A stretch of 64,000 nt of DNA from Paenibacillus sp. N3.4 (GCF_008017805.1 NZ_VRTT01000009.1:62001-126000); one strand, 5' to 3'; positions 19,271 through 29,348 are shown, numbered from the stretch's first letter. Numbers and translations: made by a program. Notes: generated by a model from the letters alone, not told the origin.

Positions 19271-19301
19271 TGGGAAACTCGCTGCGGGAACGAGTCTCCC
19301 A
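19271..19301 (-). promoter_or_regulatory. intercistronic stem-loop after the sugar-binding protein gene
   Basis: GGGAaACTCG and CGAGTcTCCC arms enclose a nine-base loop six bases after the binding-protein stop, without a following T run. Such stem-loops between binding-protein and permease genes usually protect the 5' mRNA and raise binding-protein yield. That role is inferred. Confidence 0.5.
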
Positions 19302-19306
19302 CTCGT

Positions 19307-20617
19307 TTATTTTTCTGCGGCCAACGCTTGGTTCATCTTCGTTCCTAGTTCTTTGGCTGCATCGGCAACGGATTTCTCTCCGGTCCAAGCATTTTTGAGA
19401 ATATCCGTTTCATAAGTAGTCCAGACAGATGTGTTCTTTGACACTGGATAAGGGCTTGCGTACGCAGTCATATCGATGAATGCTTTGGCATGAAATTGTG
19501 GGAATGTACTTAACCAAGAAGTTTCGCTGCCTTTGTAGGCTGGAATAGCCCCGCCTTGTTTAGCGGCAACTTCCGCAGCTTCTTTGGAACTCAAGAATTT
19601 GATAAATTCCCATGCTTCCTTTGGATGCTTTGTGTTCGCAGAGATGACATTCCCAAGACCATGAATAACGACTCCCTGTTTTTTACCTTTTGGAAGTACA
19701 GCAACATCCGCGTTATTTTTCATCATTTCGTTTTGATTAATAGTGAATGCGGCCCATGATCCGTCGAAGTACATCGCTAGCTTGCCCGAAGTAAACATAT
19801 CGCTCGGAGCTGTTTCCGTCATTTGCGCCAAGGTTGGGGAAACTTTATGCACTTGGATAAGGTCTGTCAAAAACTTCAATCCTTCAATCGATTCCGGCTG
19901 ATCGTAACCTGATTTTTTATGATCATCAGAGATTACACTGCCGCCAGCCTGCAGAATCGTATTATAGTAGTCTTCCTGGTTCATCATCGGAGCGGCAAAC
20001 CCGTATATACCTTTGGAAGTATCCGTTAATTTCTTTGCGGCTTCAATGAGTTTGTTCCAATCCCAGGAAGCATCTGGATAAGCAACTCCCTTTTCATCAA
20101 ACAATTTCTTGTTGTACCATAAACCAATCGTATCGTAGTCTTTAGGAATACCGTAATTCTTACCGTTTAAACTGTAAAGCGAGACAAGAGAAGATGGAAA
20201 GTTATTGAGATCGAGTTGATCTGCCTTGATATTCCCAGTGATATCTTTGAGCATGCCATTGTCTGCGTACTTAATAAAATTAGGTCCATTCATCCAAAGC
20301 ACATCTGGCATGGTACCTCCTTGCGCTGCCGTTTCTAATTTCGTGAAATACTGTTTATAAGGCGTGTTTTCAGCCTTCACTTCAATGTTCGGATGACTGG
20401 CTTGGAAAGCCTTGATGACCTCGGTCATCGTTTCCATTTTCCAACCGCCATAAGTAAGGGTCACTTTCTCCCCAGTTGCTCCAGCGGTAGCTTTGGCATC
20501 TTTGGCGGGAGCAGCTGACGATTGATTGGATGTATTTGCAGAACTGCAAGCGCTAACAACAATCATATTTACTGTAAGTAAAGTCAATAAAACAGCCTTC
20601 TTTGTGTATTTTACCAT
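19307..20617 (-). CDS. extracellular sugar-binding lipoprotein (CUT1 SBP)
   Basis: A binding protein of about 436 residues. The signal peptide carries a lipobox ending VVSAC, and the mature protein begins with an Asn/Ser/Ala-rich linker. The fold is SBP_bac_1 (YGGWKMETMTEVIKAFQASH, LGNVISANTKHPKEAWEFIK). I chose ATG 20617 with AGGGTG upstream over 20668. It delivers a sugar or oligosaccharide to the two permeases downstream. A LacI regulator gene lies upstream on the same strand. Confidence 0.92.
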   Translation of the reverse strand: MVKYTKKAVLLTLLTVNMIVVSACSSANTSNQSSAAPAKDAKATAGATGEKVTLTYGGWKMETMTEVIKAFQASHPNIEVKAENTPYKQYFTKLETAAQGGTMPDVLWMNGPNFIKYADNGMLKDITGNIKADQLDLNNFPSSLVSLYSLNGKNYGIPKDYDTIGLWYNKKLFDEKGVAYPDASWDWNKLIEAAKKLTDTSKGIYGFAAPMMNQEDYYNTILQAGGSVISDDHKKSGYDQPESIEGLKFLTDLIQVHKVSPTLAQMTETAPSDMFTSGKLAMYFDGSWAAFTINQNEMMKNNADVAVLPKGKKQGVVIHGLGNVISANTKHPKEAWEFIKFLSSKEAAEVAAKQGGAIPAYKGSETSWLSTFPQFHAKAFIDMTAYASPYPVSKNTSVWTTYETDILKNAWTGEKSVADAAKELGTKMNQALAAEK

Positions 20618-20763
20618 TTCAAGATCACCCTTTTTCGTTTTTTGGGAAAGAAATTGTAAATGCTCCACTTGATTACAAAACTACGCGAGCTGGGAAAGCC
20701 ACCCTCACCTCCTCTGTTTAATAAAGCTATCTAGATATATAAATATTTGGCCCAAAATATGAC

Positions 20764-20773
20764 AACGTTATCC
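20764..20773. promoter_or_regulatory. candidate LacI operator upstream of the sugar-binding protein gene
   Basis: AACGTTATCC lies between the LacI gene and the binding-protein gene. On the minus strand it forms the near-palindrome GATAACGTTGTC with the central CG typical of LacI-family operators. The same decamer recurs upstream of the LacI gene at 21881. Confidence 0.45.
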
Positions 20774-20792
20774 CAATAACTAAAAAAAATTA

Positions 20793-21836
20793 TTATCGAT
20801 TGAAAAGAGAAGATTGCCGCACGATCAATTTATGCGGCAGCAGCACCTTCGAAAGAAGCGGCTCCTCACCTTTCAGCATTTCGAGCAGGGTCGCGGCTGC
20901 TCGCGTGCCAATTTCAACCTTCGGCACGTGTACCGAGGATAATGGCGGTGTTGTATAATGTGCAAAATCGATATTATCCATAGAAACAAAGGCGATATCT
21001 TCAGGAATGCGCAAGCCGCTTTCCAGTACTGCACGCAGGGCTGGTATCGCTAATTGGTCACTAGCCGCAAAAATGGCGGTTGGCCTCTCTATGTCATCTC
21101 TCTTTAGCTGACCGGCCAATCCTTTATAGCTGCGATCAATTTCCCAACGCGTATCGATGATCCATTCTCTATCTAGTGGAATTCCCGCGTCGTATAATGC
21201 AAATTTGTAGCCCTGAAACCTTTCCTCACTGTTTAACTCACCTGTATGTCCAGGACCGCCGACAAAGCCGATTTTCCGGTGACCTTGTGAAATGAGATGA
21301 TCTACAGCTGATTTAGCTGCTGGGATTCGATCATAATCGACCATCGTAATTTCTGTTCCGCTCGTGCAAATACCGATAATGGCCAGCTCCTCCGATTGTT
21401 GCAAATACGCGAGAACAGCCTGACCGACCTCACCAATAATAATGATGCCATCGACTTGAATATCATGCATACATTTGTGCAGAAGAGCTTCATCTGTCAG
21501 CTCCTCGGAAGTATGTATGAAGGCTAGGGAATACCCGGCTTCAAGTATTTTTTTGTTAAACGAGGTAATAATAGGCGAATAGTAAGGATGATCATCGTTA
21601 ATGCGAGCCGCTTGGATGATACAGCCAATTTGTTTCGTTTGTCGTTTGTTTTCTTTCTGCTTCTTCACAAGGAAGCGTGCAGACTCGTTAGGTTTATAGT
21701 TAAGTTCTCGTACAGCTTCCCATACCTTTGATTTCGTTTCCTGATTGATGTGCTTGCTGTTATCGTCACGTACCACGCGTGAAACCGTTGAAATCGAAAC
21801 GCCAACGCGTTCTGCCACATCTTTAAGTGTTGGCAT
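20793..21836 (-). CDS. LacI-family transcriptional regulator
   Basis: A 347-residue repressor. The N-terminal HTH is TLKDVAERVGVSISTVSRVV with the hinge helix NYKPNESARFL. The ligand-binding domain is PBP type 1 (GPGHTGELNSEERFQGYKFAL, VSMDNIDFAHYTTPPLSS). A lysine/glutamine-rich stretch (KKQKENKRQTKQ) follows the hinge. It lies upstream of and co-directional with the CUT1 importer operon, which it probably controls. A shared decamer in both upstream regions suggests autoregulation. Confidence 0.93.
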   Translation of the reverse strand: MPTLKDVAERVGVSISTVSRVVRDDNSKHINQETKSKVWEAVRELNYKPNESARFLVKKQKENKRQTKQIGCIIQAARINDDHPYYSPIITSFNKKILEAGYSLAFIHTSEELTDEALLHKCMHDIQVDGIIIIGEVGQAVLAYLQQSEELAIIGICTSGTEITMVDYDRIPAAKSAVDHLISQGHRKIGFVGGPGHTGELNSEERFQGYKFALYDAGIPLDREWIIDTRWEIDRSYKGLAGQLKRDDIERPTAIFAASDQLAIPALRAVLESGLRIPEDIAFVSMDNIDFAHYTTPPLSSVHVPKVEIGTRAAATLLEMLKGEEPLLSKVLLPHKLIVRQSSLFNR

Positions 21837-21880
21837 TTCTTACAACCCCTTCATCCAAAACATTAAGCCCAATTTGCCCA

Positions 21881-21890
21881 AACGTTATCC
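21881..21890. promoter_or_regulatory. candidate LacI operator upstream of the regulator gene
   Basis: AACGTTATCC, identical to 20764-20773, lies 45 bases upstream of the LacI start. Its flanking symmetry is weaker than at the other copy. Confidence 0.4.
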
Positions 21891-21978
21891 TGAGTCATGC
21901 GCCGATTTATTAATTTGATATTAATGCATTTGTCGGAGATGTGTCAATAGAAATATGAAAGCGAATACATTATGCATA

Positions 21979-22015
21979 AAACAATTGAACAGGAGCATAT
22001 CCTGTTCAATTGTTT
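21979..22015. terminator. terminator downstream of glcF
   Basis: A perfect 16-bp inverted repeat (21979-21994 and 22000-22015) with a five-base loop and A/T-rich ends lies 73 bases past the glcF stop. It is probably bidirectional. Confidence 0.75.
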
Positions 22016-22087
22016 CTGTTATTCATGCTCGATGCAGCAGCGTCGCAGTCTTCTATTGAAAATTAAACTGAAAATGAATTCTACCGT

Positions 22088-23420
22088 TCATTTCACAACT
22101 CTATCATACAAGAAGTCAGCAATATGAACAGCTTCCATCCGACCTTTTTGCCCATGCTTCTCGATGCCCAGCTTCATTTGCAGCAGACAGCCGGGGTTGC
22201 TTGTAATGAGATATTGAGCACCAGTCGCGTTCACGTTTTCCATTTTATGCTCAAGAATCTGGTTGGCCATTTCGGGCTGCGTGACGTTATAAATGCCTGC
22301 TGAGCCGCAGCAAGATCCCGCATCCTTCATTTCTATAAACGCTACATTGCCTACTTCCTTTAGGAGCTGCCTCGAAGGATTACTGCCTTTCATCACATTG
22401 CGTAAATGACACGAATCTTGATACGTTACTGGAGTAGAAACTCCTTCATTCTTAGATCCTGCAAATGATAGAGGACGTCCTTGTTCAACAAGAATCGTAC
22501 TGATATCCTTTACTCGCTTAGCAAACCAACCAGCAGATTCCTTCCACTCCGGCTCATCATGAAGCAAATGATCGTATTCCACTAGAATTGCACCGCAACC
22601 TCCAGCATTAGATACGATATAATCAACACCAGCATCTTGGAAAGCGCGAATATTGTTCTTCGCCAATGCTTTGGCCTGATCGCTTTCACCGCTATGAGCA
22701 TGCAGGGCGCCGCAGCAATTCTGCGTATCTGGAATAACCACTTCAAATCCGGCCTCGGCCAGCAATTTCACGGTTTTAATATTCGTTTCTGTAAATAAAA
22801 CGTCCATTAAACAGCCGCGGAACATACCCACAGTCGCTATTTTTTGTCCTTTTGCCGGAATACGGGTGCCCAAAATCTCTACAATTCCTTTATTCGAAGC
22901 ATCCGGAATAATCTTTTCCATGTTGGATAAATGCTCCGAAAAACACCTTAACAGCGCCTGTTTTCCTAACAATCGCTTGGATGCCGGTTTTTTTATACAA
23001 TTGAAGTCCCGTACCGAGCAATCGCATCCTATTTTGATAAGGGAAAATTTGCTTGAACACAAGCTTGCGAACACCTTTAATCCACCATCTGTGCTGCTTC
23101 GTATGCGTTTCAATGGCATCACGTGCCTGCTCGATTAATTGTCCATATTTGACATCAGCCGGACAGGCAGGCTCACATGCGCGGCAGCCCAGACAGTGGT
23201 TCATTTGATCTTCGAAACGCAGCCCTGGTTCCATAATACCGTCGACCGCTGCTTTCATCAGGGAAATCCGTCCACGCGGCGATTCTGCTTCCACACCGGT
23301 TTCCTTAAAGGTTGGGCACGCAGACAAACAAAAACCACAACGCATGCAATTCGTAAGCTGCTCATAATCCAGTTTTTTGATCAGTGTTTCTTGCAATGAG
23401 CCTGGAGCTGCCTTAGCCAC
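22088..23420 (-). pseudogene. glcF: glycolate oxidase iron-sulfur subunit GlcF, frameshifted in the middle
   Basis: The Fe-S electron-transfer subunit of glycolate (or lactate-type) oxidase. Two ferredoxin motifs are present: CMRCGFCLSACP and CLGCRACEPACP. Two cysteine-rich CCG domains follow: NCCGALHAHSG and CCGSAGIYN. The N-terminal frame ends after TGAVKVF. The second frame carries SEHLSNMEKIIPD onward. The break is at a run of five A on the plus strand (22939-22943), where four would keep frame. The span is 3n+1, so this is a single insertion. The GTG start at 23420 overlaps the glcD stop. All cysteines are intact, which argues for a homopolymer error over decay. Confidence 0.87.
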
Positions 23421-24828
23421 GATCGATCACCACCCTGCGTCTGGACTCTTTGGCAAACATTTTCCCCGGATTTAAAAGGTGGTGTGGATCGAAGGCATCT
23501 TTGATCCCTTTCATAAGAGCAATTCCGGTACTGCCGACTTTCCATTCCAGAAACGGTGCTTTCACTAAACCAACGCCATGTTCACCGGTAATGGTGCCGC
23601 CAAGGCTAATCGCTGCTTCGAATATTTCTTCAAATGCTGCTTCAACACGGTGTATTTCTTCTGGATCTCTGGCATCCGTTGTTGCTGTTGGGTGCAAATT
23701 ACCGTCGCCTGCATGACCAAAGGTACAAATTTGGACTTGGTGCTTCTCTGCAATGCGATTAATTTCAAGAACCATTTCGGCAATTTTGGAACGTGGTACC
23801 GTGGCATCCTCCAAAATAGTGGTTGGGCGCAGCCTAGCCAGCGCGGTAAAGGCGCTTCTTCTTGCCGTTAACAGCTTCAAAGCTTCCTCTTGATTGCTCG
23901 CAATGGTGACTTGATCAGCTTGCTCTTCATGGCAAATCTCCGTCATTCGCGCGATATCCCGCTCCACCGTCTCCATATCTCCGTCCTGTTCAATTAACAA
24001 AATAGCCGCCATATCAAGTGGAAGTCCCAGCTTGGCAAAATCATCAACGACACGAATGGTCGGATTATCCATGAATTCGAGCGTGGCCGGAATGATACGG
24101 CTTTCAATAATTTTGGATACCGTACGCGCCGCTCCATAAATATCTTTGTACATAGCCAACATCGTTTTCTTGAATTTAGGAGGTGGGATAAGCTTGAGAG
24201 TAGCTTCTGTAATTACCGCTAACGTCCCCTCCGACCCGATGAGCAGCTTGGTTAAATCATAGCCCGCGACATCCTTCATTAGCTTGCCGCCTGTACGCAA
24301 GATTTCGCCTGAGGCCAAGACGCATTCCAATCCGATGACATAGTCTTTGGTTGTCCCGTATTTGAGACCGCGAAGACCACCAGAGCATTCCGCAATATTG
24401 CCGCCTATGGTGGAGATCGCCATGCTGCTTGGATCCGGTGGGTAAAATAATCCTAATTGTTCGATATGCTCAATAAATTGCTTGGTAATGATTCCCGGCT
24501 GCACCGTTGCGGTTAAGTTCTGCAAATCAATATCGAGGATGGCATTCATCCGATGCATGACCATCACAATGCCCCCTTGAACGGGAACGGTTCCCCCACA
24601 AAGGTTTGTGCCTGACCCTCTACTAATCAGCGGTATGCGGTATTCCGTTAATACCTTCATAATCGCGGATACCTGCTCCGTATTTTGCGGATAAATGACG
24701 CCATCAGGCAAGGACTGAAGCATCGGTGTTCCATCATACGAATGGGTAACCAGTGATTCCGGATCATCTTTGAAAAAACGATCGCCAACGATATTGCGAA
24801 GCATTTGTTTAGCTTGGTTATCTAGCAT
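23413..24828 (-). CDS. glcD: glycolate oxidase FAD-linked subunit
   Basis: A 471-residue FAD-dependent 2-hydroxy-acid dehydrogenase. The PCMH-type FAD-binding domain contains LISRGSGTNLCGGTVPVQGG and IGGNIAECSGGLRGLKYGTT. The FAD-oxidase C domain ends TGEHGVGLVKAPFLEW. It oxidises glycolate to glyoxylate and passes electrons to GlcF. D-lactate is an alternative substrate for this family. It is divergent from a FadR-type GntR regulator, the usual arrangement for hydroxy-acid oxidase genes. Confidence 0.92.
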   Translation of the reverse strand: MLDNQAKQMLRNIVGDRFFKDDPESLVTHSYDGTPMLQSLPDGVIYPQNTEQVSAIMKVLTEYRIPLISRGSGTNLCGGTVPVQGGIVMVMHRMNAILDIDLQNLTATVQPGIITKQFIEHIEQLGLFYPPDPSSMAISTIGGNIAECSGGLRGLKYGTTKDYVIGLECVLASGEILRTGGKLMKDVAGYDLTKLLIGSEGTLAVITEATLKLIPPPKFKKTMLAMYKDIYGAARTVSKIIESRIIPATLEFMDNPTIRVVDDFAKLGLPLDMAAILLIEQDGDMETVERDIARMTEICHEEQADQVTIASNQEEALKLLTARRSAFTALARLRPTTILEDATVPRSKIAEMVLEINRIAEKHQVQICTFGHAGDGNLHPTATTDARDPEEIHRVEAAFEEIFEAAISLGGTITGEHGVGLVKAPFLEWKVGSTGIALMKGIKDAFDPHHLLNPGKMFAKESRRRVVIDRG

Positions 24829-24864
24829 AAGACCCTCCTGTGATTAAAAAAACGATTTTATTAT

Positions 24865-24878
24865 TGATCATGTGATCA
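24865..24878. promoter_or_regulatory. candidate GntR operator between glcD and its regulator
   Basis: Two TGATCA hexamers separated by TG lie in the 121-base divergent region. Symmetric short half-sites with a small gap are typical of FadR-subfamily GntR operators. No binding data are visible from sequence. Confidence 0.4.
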
Positions 24879-24949
24879 GATGACTTTTCTTCTATTTTAG
24901 CTTATGATTGAATACATGTATAGATGTGAAATGAGGTTGATGATCGTTC

Positions 24950-25666
24950 ATGGTATTTCAACACGTTAAACCGCAAAAAGGCTCGGAAATCGTACTGCAG
25001 CAAATCAAACAGCAAATCATATCTGGAGCTTATCCTCCTGGCACCAAGCTTCCAACGGTAGTTGAGCTTTCTGCAAGTTTTCAAGTAGGCCGTTCAACGG
25101 TTAGAGAAGCGCTTAGCGCACTGAAAGCGATGGGGTGGGTCGATATTCGCCATGGCGGCGGAACCTTTGTCAGCAAGAAACTGCCTTCAGACGATACGGA
25201 AGAAAGTAAAGGTATTTTTGATCATACAGAATCTTTGCAGGAAATATTAGAAGTTCGCAAATTCATTGAAGTCGGTTGTGCTTCCTTGGCAGCTGAGCGA
25301 CGAACGGAACATAACTTGATCGAGTTAAACAACATTTTAGCCCAAATGGAAGCTGCTCTGGGCAACGAGGAAGCAAGCGAAGAAGCGGATATTCGTTTTC
25401 ATCTGGAAATTGCCAGATCCTCGAACAATTCATTGCTCATTGGCATGATGGAATCATTGACTGAACGGCTGCAAGAAAGCATGAGTACTTCAAGGCGGAT
25501 ATGGTTTTTTGCTGAACGGGCTTCTGCCGAGGAGCTTTTGCAAGAGCACCGTGAAATTTATGAGGCTATCCTTGCAAGAAATGAGCAGCTTGCAGCAGAG
25601 ATCATAATGAAGCATATTCAGAAAGTCGATCATATTGTACAAAAACTTGCGACTCGTGAGCTTTAG
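24950..25666 (+). CDS. GntR-family regulator, FadR subfamily (GlcC/LldR-like)
   Basis: A 238-residue regulator. The winged HTH (about residues 10-75) includes PPGTKLPTVVELSASFQVGR and STVREALSALKAMGWV. The all-helical FCD effector domain (about 95-225) includes HLEIARSSNNSLLIGMMES. FCD regulators of this type respond to glycolate, lactate or related acids. The divergent glcDF genes are the expected target. Confidence 0.92.
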   Translation: MVFQHVKPQKGSEIVLQQIKQQIISGAYPPGTKLPTVVELSASFQVGRSTVREALSALKAMGWVDIRHGGGTFVSKKLPSDDTEESKGIFDHTESLQEILEVRKFIEVGCASLAAERRTEHNLIELNNILAQMEAALGNEEASEEADIRFHLEIARSSNNSLLIGMMESLTERLQESMSTSRRIWFFAERASAEELLQEHREIYEAILARNEQLAAEIIMKHIQKVDHIVQKLATREL

Positions 25667-25724
25667 CGTTAATCACTTACTTCCCATTAGGAATCATACA
25701 AAAAGCCACGTATCCGGCCCAAAT

Positions 25725-25807
25725 GGTAATATCCCCTTTAAGTAGACACTCAATAAAAACCTTATGGTACCATAAGGAAATGAGTATAACTTGGAGGGGA
25801 TATTACC
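25725..25807. repeat. 83-bp fold-back element, MITE-like
   Basis: The ends are perfect 12-bp inverted repeats, GGTAATATCCCC (25725-25736) and GGGGATATTACC (25796-25807). The centre is the palindrome CCTTATGGTACCATAAGG (25761-25778). Between them short pairs (TAAGT/AACTT, ACTCA/TGAGT) line up, so the whole element can fold into one long interrupted hairpin. It encodes nothing. The left arm followed by TTTAAGTAGACAC recalls termini of IS3-group elements, but that is a weak impression. Confidence 0.6.
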
Positions 25808-25925
25808 TTTCGAGGTCTTTTGAAGATGCGGTTATTACGACATCGATATCACGAGAAAAAGACAAGAACTTATATAATACCGCGCTGAGTGCGAATCCAT
25901 ATAGTTATATGTTCTTGTCCACTTA

Positions 25926-26400
25926 CTATTTTAATGATTTAATATACCATGCATCACATGCAAAATGCTCTGTTGCATTTAATGGCTTTTCTAATTGAAC
26001 GAAACCATTCTTTTTGTAAAACTGATTGGCTGCGATCATATTACTAAGAGTTTCAAGATAGCAATTTTCATAGTGCTTTTTTGCAAAATCTAGGGCAACC
26101 TGCAGTAACACGCTTGCAATTCCTGTGCCTCGGTTTTCTTTTAAGGCATACATCTTTTGCAACTCACAAATATGCGGCCATTCCTTAATCGGTCCAATAC
26201 CACAACCAGCTACTATTTTATTATTTTCCTCAACAACCCAATATTGAGAACCTTCATTTTTATACAAATAATAAAAAATTTCCTAAACTAGGATCAGTCC
26301 AAGCAGTCCCTGGCTTATTTGCCCCAAACTCCACCAAACAAATTCTAATAAGATACTCCACTTGTTCATTATCTTTTTCCGCAATCTCTCTAATAATCAT
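25926..26400 (-). pseudogene. GNAT family N-acetyltransferase with one-base insertion
   Basis: An acetyl-CoA-dependent N-acetyltransferase of about 158 residues. The N-terminal frame from ATG 26400 reads MIIREIAEKDNEQVEYLIRI to DPSLGNF and then stops. The other frame resumes YYLYKNEGSQYWVVEENN and includes the acetyl-CoA loop KENRGTGIASVLLQVAL and the C-terminal ANQFYKKNGFVQL. The break is a run of six A on the plus strand (26273-26278), where five keep frame. The span is 3n+1. The 158-residue length after repair is normal. The substrate is unknown. The insertion is probably a homopolymer error. Confidence 0.8.
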
Positions 26401-26594
26401 GAAGAAAATCTAACCTCCCATCAGGATGTAGCCCATGGCTGCAGCCCTGTACCCTTCAACAAACTCATATACCGATCACTCAACAAATTTCAAATTCATC
26501 CTATACTATCACAAAAATTTAGGTACGAGGAGGGTACGTCTGTTAATCTAGCAATTTGACGAAAGGTTATAGGTGTAAGCGGGTCGAGCGATAC

Positions 26595-26774
26595 ACGGAC
26601 CGTGGAGCCCTTATTTTCGTTTAAAATGGCCTTTTGGAAGCTAAACGGACATCAGCGCCGTTATTCTAGCGAAAATGAGTGAATCTTTACGATTTCACCG
26701 TCCTTAACGGAACGTATGTCCGTAGGGTAGGCGAATGGGGAAGGATTCGGACAATTAACGGCAGCTGTGTCCGC
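26595..26774. repeat. cluster of four related 22-bp intergenic repeats (two direct, two inverted)
   Basis: Direct copies start at 26595 and 26645 (exactly 50 bases apart, with TTATT and AAAATG at matching offsets). Inverted copies lie at 26702-26723 and 26753-26774. Oriented alike they share RCGGACA, five variable bases, then GCCGTTA. Copy two and the inverted copies can pair into hairpins. No ORF is supported here. Confidence 0.6.
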
Positions 26775-26833
26775 ATGCCTATCCACTCCTTTTTGCAATC
26801 GCGTCCAGAATGGCGAAAGAGACTGCCAAATCT

Positions 26834-27784
26834 CTAACCTATCTCTACTTTTCTCAAAAAAGACAACACAGCAGCATTCATCTGCTCTAACCCTGGTTGT
26901 TCAATCGGAAAATGACCAGCACCTTCTAAAATCACACATGCCTTTTCACCCTTTAGATCGTTAAAAAATGGTTCACTAAAGCTATACGGAGTCATTGGGT
27001 CTAATTCAGGGTGAACGAGTAAAACAGGACATATATCAAAATTCTCAGGTTTTATGACCGGTTTCATAGCTAAAAACGTTCTTAGTAAGCGTAAAGGGAT
27101 TTTCGTGCCTGCCGCATGAGCATCCTTCTTAATGAGTTTGGTCATTTCGACGTTATTCGTAATCAATTGCATGCGGGAAACATAATGAACAGGGATCTGC
27201 AAGGAGTCTAATAAGAAAGAGAGTTTATCCATACAAAATTTCCCTAACCGACTAATGAGTTTGTTGGGAGCCAATTGATCACGAACTTTCCCATCACTCG
27301 TATCAACAAATGTTGTTGCAATTAAACCTTTGACTTGTTTACTCTGTACAGCGGTGTGATAAGCTAACATACCTCCAATGCTAGTACCTAGCAAAATAAC
27401 AGGCTTGCCATCCCGCTTTATTTCCCGATTAATCAATTCAGTGAGGATGTCAATCCATAGCTGATAATCTAATGATTGTAACGAATTCGTGTAACTTAAC
27501 CCATAAGGAGGTAGATCCGGCGAAACTACCTCATAACCATTTTGCTGCAATACTCGCGCATAGGGAGCTAACAATCTGCCGTTGCCGCCAGCACCATGAA
27601 TGAAGACAATTTTTAATTTTGCATGCAGAGCAGGCATTCGATCCAAATGAATATGAACATCGTTCCAAATCATCCATTCTTCCTCCGGTAGATGATGCTC
27701 ATTGATCTGCATGTCTTCTGGAAAAAACTTCTGATATTGTTTCCAATAAATGACCGATTCATTATAGGTTAAAAACTTATTCAT
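26834..27784 (-). CDS. alpha/beta hydrolase
   Basis: A soluble serine hydrolase of 316 residues. The oxyanion segment is FIHGAGGNGRLL, the nucleophile elbow is GTSIGG (about residue 140), the acid residue is likely in LVHPELDPMTPYSF, and the histidine in EGAGHFPIEQPG. It has no signal peptide. It resembles lysophospholipase or carboxylesterase-like enzymes, but no substrate can be named. It is the last gene of no obvious operon, with 90 bases separating it from the selO gene. Confidence 0.87.
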   Translation of the reverse strand: MNKFLTYNESVIYWKQYQKFFPEDMQINEHHLPEEEWMIWNDVHIHLDRMPALHAKLKIVFIHGAGGNGRLLAPYARVLQQNGYEVVSPDLPPYGLSYTNSLQSLDYQLWIDILTELINREIKRDGKPVILLGTSIGGMLAYHTAVQSKQVKGLIATTFVDTSDGKVRDQLAPNKLISRLGKFCMDKLSFLLDSLQIPVHYVSRMQLITNNVEMTKLIKKDAHAAGTKIPLRLLRTFLAMKPVIKPENFDICPVLLVHPELDPMTPYSFSEPFFNDLKGEKACVILEGAGHFPIEQPGLEQMNAAVLSFLRKVEIG

Positions 27785-27877
27785 GAATGATTCGCAATCC
27801 TTTCCTCAACAGCACCATTACTTTCCCCACTAATCCATAGAAGAAAAACGCCATCAATTGATCAAAATGCTTCTATA

Positions 27878-29348
27878 TCAGGTACCGCAAAAGGTTTGGT
27901 AAGGCCGAGTTGATTCAGGCAGGGTTGAGTAAGAAGCCTGATCGGAGGCGTGCGCGTAGGGTCTCGAAAGAACATCTAGAAGCCGCTCCATCACGCTGTA
28001 ATCTTCTTGGTTCACCGCGGCTTCTAGCGCTTCTTCTACCCGGTGGTTGCGTGGAATTAGCGCGGAATTATTATTCCGCATCAGTTCAAGTACGGACGAT
28101 TTTGTTTCTTGCTGCCTGCCTAATCTTGCCTGCCAAAGCTCATGCCACTGAGTAAATTCCGTCGTAGCAAACATGCGTGTATCCTCTGGCTGATCGAAAG
28201 TTAAAGCGATAAAGGTATTGGTGTAGTCCGCGCGAAACTTGCATCAGAATGAGTAGGTCTTCAATTAGGGCTTCATCTTGCAGCTCTTCGTTAAAAAGCC
28301 CCAGTTTCCTCCTCATTCCCGCGAGCCAATTATGGCGAAACAGCTTAGAAAAATCTGCAAGCATGCCCTCGGCCATGGTGATAGCCTCTTCCTCGTTGAC
28401 ATGCAGCAGCGGTAATAGGGTTTCAGCAAATCTCGCGAGATTCCACACAGCAATATGCGGCTGATTGCCATAGGCATAGCGGCCTTGTCTGTCAATGGAA
28501 CTGAATACCGTTGCCGGATCATAGGCATCCATGAAGGCGCAAGGACCATAATCAATCGTTTCTCCGCTAATAGCCATGTTGTCCGTATTCATCACCCCGT
28601 GAATAAAGCCAACGAGCTGCCATTTGGCGATTAGTGCTGCCTGACGCTTGATCACTTCCTGTAGCAAGTGAAGATAGCGATTCTCATCAGCATGAACTTC
28701 TGGAAAATGTCTTTGTAAGGTGTAATCAGCCAGAGCTTGGATATCCTCGAAAGTACCATACTTTGAAACATATTGAAAGGTGCCGACGCGCAAATGACTG
28801 GCTGCTACACGAGTAAGAATTGCGCCGGGTTGCTCCGTTTCTCGGAACACGGAATCACTGGTTGTTACCACGGCTAGGCTGCGCGTTGTAGCAATACCAA
28901 GTGCATGCATGGCCTCGCTAATTATGTATTCTCGCAGCATGGGGCCAAGTGCCGCTCGACCATCGCCTCGACGGGAGTATGGCGTAATACCTGAACCCTT
29001 AAGCTGAATATCAACTCGCTCCCCCAAGGGAGTGATCTGTTCGCCGAGCAGTATGGCCCGGCCATCCCCTAACAGGGCAAAATGCCCGAATTGATGCCCC
29101 GCGTAAGCTTGAGCAATTGGCAAAGCGCCTTCCGGTATCTGATTGCCCGCAAGCATTTCTACGCCTTCATTGCTTTGCAGCGCTTGGATGTTCAACCCCA
29201 GCGCTGCTGCCAGTGATTCATTTAAAATGCTCAATTTCGGTGAACTTGCAGGGGTTGGGTTGACCCTAGAAAAAAATGTTTTCGGCAGACGAGCATAACT
29301 ATTGTCGAAGTTCCATCCTGTTACCATACTTCCTATTTTCTCTGTCAT
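27878..29348 (-). pseudogene. selO: SelO/YdiU protein adenylyltransferase, frameshifted near the C-terminus
   Basis: A pseudokinase-fold enzyme that transfers AMP to protein hydroxyls. The N-terminal [20 protein letters not shown] and the nucleotide-binding [20 protein letters not shown] are typical, as is [20 protein letters not shown]. The N-terminal frame is lost after EDLLILMQ, and [20 protein letters not shown] resumes in another frame. The C-terminus YQTFCGT is the family ending. The break is at 28228-28236 near CGCGCG: either one inserted base or two deleted. The span is 3n+1 and the repaired length of about 490 is normal. ATG 29348 has AAGGAG upstream. Confidence 0.88.
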
